A stretch of 6,727 bases of DNA from ZLKRG08 sp046048895. GTDB taxonomy: Bacteria > Actinomycetota > Actinomycetes > Nanopelagicales > Nanopelagicaceae. Below the pieces are notes generated by a model. The model was not told the origin of the DNA. It was given only the letters and a program-made list of their open reading frames with translations, and did not search any database. The position numbers and the translations under genes are program-made. The stretch spans positions 1 through 6,727 of the forward strand of contig JBJOFF010000032.1 of NCBI GenBank assembly GCA_046048895.1, given 5' to 3'. Below are positions 5,671-6,727 of this stretch, in pieces (within the stretch, counting starts at the first letter, position 1; the number at the start of each line of letters is the position of its first letter).

Positions 5671-6727
5671 TTGTCTAGAGCATTTCTAGTTCTCGATGAT
5701 GGTCGAATCTTCGAAGGTCAACAATGGGGTGCAAGCGGTCGTACTTTCGGTGAAGCGGTTTTTGCAACCGGAATGACCGGATATCAAGAGACCCTCACCG
5801 ATCCTTCCTATCACCGTCAAGTTGTAGTGATGACTGCGCCGCATATCGGTAATACTGGTTGGAATCAGGAAGATAATGAATCAAGCAAAATCTGGGTGAG
5901 TGGATTTGTAGTACGAAACCCTTCGCCAGTTACCAGTAATTGGCGCTCTGAGAATAGTTTGGAAGATGAACTTAAAAGCCAAGGAATAGTTGGCATTTCG
6001 GGAGTAGATACCCGAGCTCTTACGAGACATCTACGTGATCGCGGTGCTATGCGAGTTGGCATCTTCAGCGGCGAAGAGTTAAGTCGTGAAGATATGGTTA
6101 TAGAAGTTCGCAAAATGGAACAAATGAGTGGCAGTTTCTTATCTGAAGATGTTTCAACGCCTAAGAATTATGTAGTGCCAGCTGACAACAAGAGATTCCA
6201 TGTGGTGGCGCTAGATCTAGGTATAAAGGCGGCGACTCCTCGTTCTTTTGCAGAACGAGGAGTCGAGGTAACGGTCGTACCTTTTAATACATCAGCTGAA
6301 GCAATTCTGGCTATGAAACCGGATGGCATCTTTTTATCAAATGGCCCTGGAGATCCAGCGACTATGGATGCAATAGTGGAAACGGTTCGTGAATTACTTG
6401 GTGCTGAGGTTCCAATTTTTGGCATCTGTTTTGGCCATCAGATTTTAGGTCGCGCCTTAGGATTTGAAACCTACAAATTGCAATTTGGGCATCGTGGAAT
6501 CAATCAACCAGTTCTAGATAAATTAACTGGCAAAGTTGAAATTACTGCGCACAATCATGGATTTGCCTTGAAAGCTCCTACCGAAGGAATCTTCACTACA
6601 GTGTTTGGACCAGGAGAAGTTACCCATGTTGGTTTAAATGATGGCGTAGTAGAGGGTCTACGCCTTATTGATCGACCGGCATTCAGCGTTCAATATCACC
6701 CAGAAGCGGCAGCGGGTCCGCATGATG
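5671..6727 (+). CDS. carA: Carbamoyl-phosphate synthase small (glutaminase) subunit, 5' part
   Basis: Releases ammonia from glutamine for CarB, which makes carbamoyl phosphate for PyrB and for arginine synthesis. 352 codons are visible; the frame runs off the end, probably missing only a few tens of residues. The N-terminal CarA domain starts SRAFLVLDDGRIFEG and contains FATGMTGYQE and GVDTRALTRHLR. The class I glutamine amidotransferase domain follows with NGPGDP (224-229), nucleophile Cys253 in GICFGHQ, and His343/Glu345 in QYHPEAAAGPHD, so the triad is intact. The start is TTG, directly after the pyrC TAA and in the same frame. No upstream start is possible because of that stop, and GGAGGG lies eight bases before. 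A perfect 14-bp inverted repeat sits inside codons 188-199. CarB would be expected next. Confidence 0.96.
   Translation, partial: MSRAFLVLDDGRIFEGQQWGASGRTFGEAVFATGMTGYQETLTDPSYHRQVVVMTAPHIGNTGWNQEDNESSKIWVSGFVVRNPSPVTSNWRSENSLEDELKSQGIVGISGVDTRALTRHLRDRGAMRVGIFSGEELSREDMVIEVRKMEQMSGSFLSEDVSTPKNYVVPADNKRFHVVALDLGIKAATPRSFAERGVEVTVVPFNTSAEAILAMKPDGIFLSNGPGDPATMDAIVETVRELLGAEVPIFGICFGHQILGRALGFETYKLQFGHRGINQPVLDKLTGKVEITAHNHGFALKAPTEGIFTTVFGPGEVTHVGLNDGVVEGLRLIDRPAFSVQYHPEAAAGPHD
6233..6265 (+). repeat. Perfect 14-bp inverted repeat inside carA
   Basis: Arms CGACTCCTCGTTCT (6233-6246) and AGAACGAGGAGTCG (6252-6265) are exactly complementary around a 5-nt loop TTTGC, eight of the fourteen pairs being G-C. 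It covers codons 188-199 (ATPRSFAERGVE), the first helix of the glutaminase domain, a stretch that reads normally for the family. A 10-bp palindrome CTAGATCTAG lies just upstream at 6211-6220. No U-run follows directly, so it is not a simple terminator. Role unknown. Confidence 0.9.
6266..6285 (+). repeat. Small hairpin with U-run, adjoining the 14-bp inverted repeat
   Basis: AGGTA (6266-6270) and TACCT (6278-6282) are complementary around a 7-nt loop, and the 3' arm runs into TTTT (6282-6285). The hairpin begins on the base after the larger repeat ends, so the RNA would carry two hairpins stacked end to end followed by a short U-run. Five pairs alone make a weak terminator; a function is speculative. 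Confidence 0.35.

Noticed and set aside
6233..6265. The carA inverted repeat as an assembly artefact or a small inserted element
   Set aside because: The reading frame and family residues run through it unchanged and at the usual length, with no target duplication, so the sequence appears genuine.
451..6425. Open frames on the minus strand opposite aroB, nusB/pyrR, pyrB, pyrC and carA
   Set aside because: They are opposite-strand shadows of well-identified genes, show no recognisable family features, and are rich in Ser/Pro/Arg as expected from antisense frames.
1..6727. Mobile elements, CRISPR arrays, tRNA or rRNA genes, phage or defence genes
   Set aside because: None is visible; gaps between genes total about 150 bases and every gene is a core metabolic or translation/transcription gene.

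Overview
The window is a compact, all-plus-strand stretch of bacterial chromosome with nine genes in two functional blocks: aroK (3' part)-aroB-aroQ-efp-nusB, then pyrR-pyrB-pyrC-carA (5' part). The proteins look actinobacterial. EF-P begins MATTNDLKNGM and carries the PGKGP tip loop, AroQ has NGPNLGRL and RQSD, and CarA has GICFGHQ. The gene order is the one known from Actinomycetota. G+C is low for that phylum (about 43% in a few lines counted by hand), genes overlap or abut, and TTA, AAA and ATT codons are common. A streamlined low-GC actinobacterium, such as the freshwater acI/Nanopelagicales group, is my best guess; this is inference.

Layout. Positions 1-1875 hold three shikimate-pathway genes joined by 4-nt overlaps: shikimate kinase (N-terminus and P-loop outside the window), 3-dehydroquinate synthase and type II 3-dehydroquinase. 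A 58-nt gap with a good Shine-Dalgarno site leads to efp (elongation factor P). nusB (antitermination factor) follows with no spacing. A 94-nt gap then contains a weak candidate promoter and a clear PyrR-binding RNA hairpin whose 3' strand carries the pyrR ribosome-binding site. After it come pyrR (regulator), pyrB (aspartate transcarbamylase), pyrC (dihydroorotase) and carA (carbamoyl-phosphate synthase small subunit, cut by the window end).

How it works together. The aro genes supply steps 2, 3 and 5 toward chorismate. The pyr genes supply the first three steps of UMP synthesis. PyrR probably binds the leader RNA when UMP is high and blocks translation of pyrR; the ATGA and GTGA overlaps would pass this repression to pyrB and pyrC. 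This is the model described for Mycobacterium smegmatis. The bldD and pepQ genes that sit in this neighbourhood in some larger actinobacterial genomes are absent.

No undescribed gene system is visible; every long reading frame on the plus strand belongs to a well-known family. The points most worth a second look are nucleic-acid structures: the PyrR leader, a perfect 14-bp inverted repeat inside carA followed at once by a second small hairpin with a U-run, and a 22-bp palindrome near the end of pyrC.
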